Both the position numbers and the translations under genes were made by a program. A stretch of 64,000 nucleotides of DNA from Bog-473 sp963834405. Its GTDB lineage: Bacteria; Actinomycetota; Acidimicrobiia; Acidimicrobiales; RAAP-2. The DNA lies in contig CAWIBX010000005.1 of the NCBI GenBank assembly GCA_963834405.1, positions 310,001 to 374,000 on the forward strand, written 5' to 3'. Below, piece by piece: positions 63,338 through 64,000 of this stretch (positions within the stretch are counted from its first letter, which is position 1; every line of letters starts with the position of its first letter). The notes under the pieces were generated by a model, which worked only from the letters and a program-made list of their open reading frames with translations, was not told where the DNA came from and did no database searches.

Positions 63338-64000
63338 ATGGATGCTCTCGTCGTGGACAAGGTCCGCAAGACGTTCGAGGCGGAGAACGCCCCGGTTCGG
63401 GCCCTGCGGGGCGCGAACCTCGTCGTCCCCTCGGGTGATTTCGTCGCCCTGATGGGTCCCTCCGGCTGCGGAAAGTCGACGTTGCTCAACCTCATCGCCG
63501 GCCTCGACGTGGCCGACGAGGGGACGATTTCGGTTGCGGGCGAGCTCGTGACCGGCCGGACCGAGGACGAGCTCTCACAGCTCCGGCGGCGTCACATCGG
63601 CATCGTCTTCCAGTTCTTCAACTTGCTGGAGGGGATGACGGTGCTCGAGAACGTGGCGCTTCCCGCGGTCATCGCGGGGCGCAAACGGCGGATGGCAGAG
63701 ACACGGGCCCGCGACCTGCTCGACCTCCTCGGCATCGGTGACAAGGCCTCCACGGTGCCGGGCATGCTGTCGGGCGGACAGCGCCAGCGGTTGGCCATCG
63801 CCCGGGCGCTGGCCAACGAGCCCACCCTGCTCCTGGCCGACGAACCGACGGGTGCGCTCGACTCCGAAGGCGGGCAAGAGGTCATTGAGTTGCTGAGCCG
63901 TCTCCACGCCGGCGGACAGACGATCGTGCTCGTGACGCACGACCCCGATGTGGCGTCCGCGGCCGGGCGGGTCGTCCGCATGCGGGACGGGAGGATCGCG
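63338..64000 (+). CDS. ABC transporter ATP-binding protein (MacB/LolD-like), partial
   Basis: At least 221 residues, cut by the window end. Walker A is MGPSGCGKSTLLNL, the Q-loop IGIVFQFFNLL, the signature LSGGQRQRLAIARALA, Walker B LLLADEPTGALDSE and the H-loop VLVTHDPDVAS. This is the ATPase type that pairs with FtsX-like permeases, so a permease may follow outside the window. ATG 63338 lies seven bases after AAAGG; an in-frame GTG at 63323 overlapping the cyclase stop is an alternative start. It is cotranscribed with the receiver-cyclase. Confidence 0.92.
   Translation, partial: MDALVVDKVRKTFEAENAPVRALRGANLVVPSGDFVALMGPSGCGKSTLLNLIAGLDVADEGTISVAGELVTGRTEDELSQLRRRHIGIVFQFFNLLEGMTVLENVALPAVIAGRKRRMAETRARDLLDLLGIGDKASTVPGMLSGGQRQRLAIARALANEPTLLLADEPTGALDSEGGQEVIELLSRLHAGGQTIVLVTHDPDVASAAGRVVRMRDGRIA

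Overview
High-GC DNA from an actinobacterium, most likely of the Acidimicrobiia type. This is inferred from the GC-rich third positions, a perfect actinobacterial LexA (SOS) box in front of recA, two F420-type luciferase-like oxidoreductases, many GTG starts with ATGA/GTGA stop-start overlaps, and secreted proteins carrying 'GYWLVARDGGVFSYGDA'-type repeats. No rRNA is present, so the class is a guess.

The window has two halves. Bases 1 to about 19,160 look like an accessory or decaying region. It holds an IS110 transposase broken by an amber codon, two RibD/DHFR-like reductases (one frameshifted), an SMP-30-like protein, two alpha/beta-hydrolase-type genes (one fused to an adenylate cyclase and carrying two lesions), an orphan FtsX-like permease, and a secreted tandem-repeat protein. 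A second IS110 copy follows, split by a complete IS21-type element with readable 7-bp target duplications. The half ends with a small excisionase-like regulator, a tyrosine recombinase and tRNA-Ser(GCT).

From 19.3 kb onward the genes look chromosomal. They are rimO (frameshifted in this sequence), pgsA and cinA; a two-component system followed by a GT2-GtrA fusion and a GT39-like membrane glycosyltransferase; a macrodomain protein; two paralogous secreted proteins; recA with a 362-residue LAGLIDADG intein at the MFG|SPETT site; a DUF4214/methyltransferase; a DUF3048 lipoprotein; a Tat-exported DMFA2_C-like protein divergent from a hexapeptide acyltransferase; serB; and a hemolysin-III family protein.

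From 39.9 to 44.2 kb a minus-strand operon (30-aa leader ORF, enoyl-CoA hydratase, F420-type oxidoreductase, amidohydrolase, CaiB-type CoA transferase) looks catabolic. From 44.5 to 56 kb come a NERD protein, an ABM-like protein, a secreted peptidase-type hydrolase, a secreted SGNH hydrolase with six 42-residue repeats, an NHL-repeat protein plus GH78 rhamnosidase pair (the latter frameshifted), and a dienelactone hydrolase / DUF6295-like / APH-kinase trio followed by a second F420-type oxidoreductase. The last 8 kb hold a second orphan FtsX permease, then a compact set whose parts fit a cyclic-nucleotide circuit: FAD oxidoreductase, MBL-fold hydrolase and cNMP-binding protein on the minus strand, diverging from a receiver-cyclase fusion and an ABC ATPase cut by the window end.

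At least five genes are split by single frameshifts and three by in-frame stops. Those in the first 17 kb look like real decay. Those in rimO, the secreted paralog and the rhamnosidase could instead be assembly errors in GC-rich sequence.
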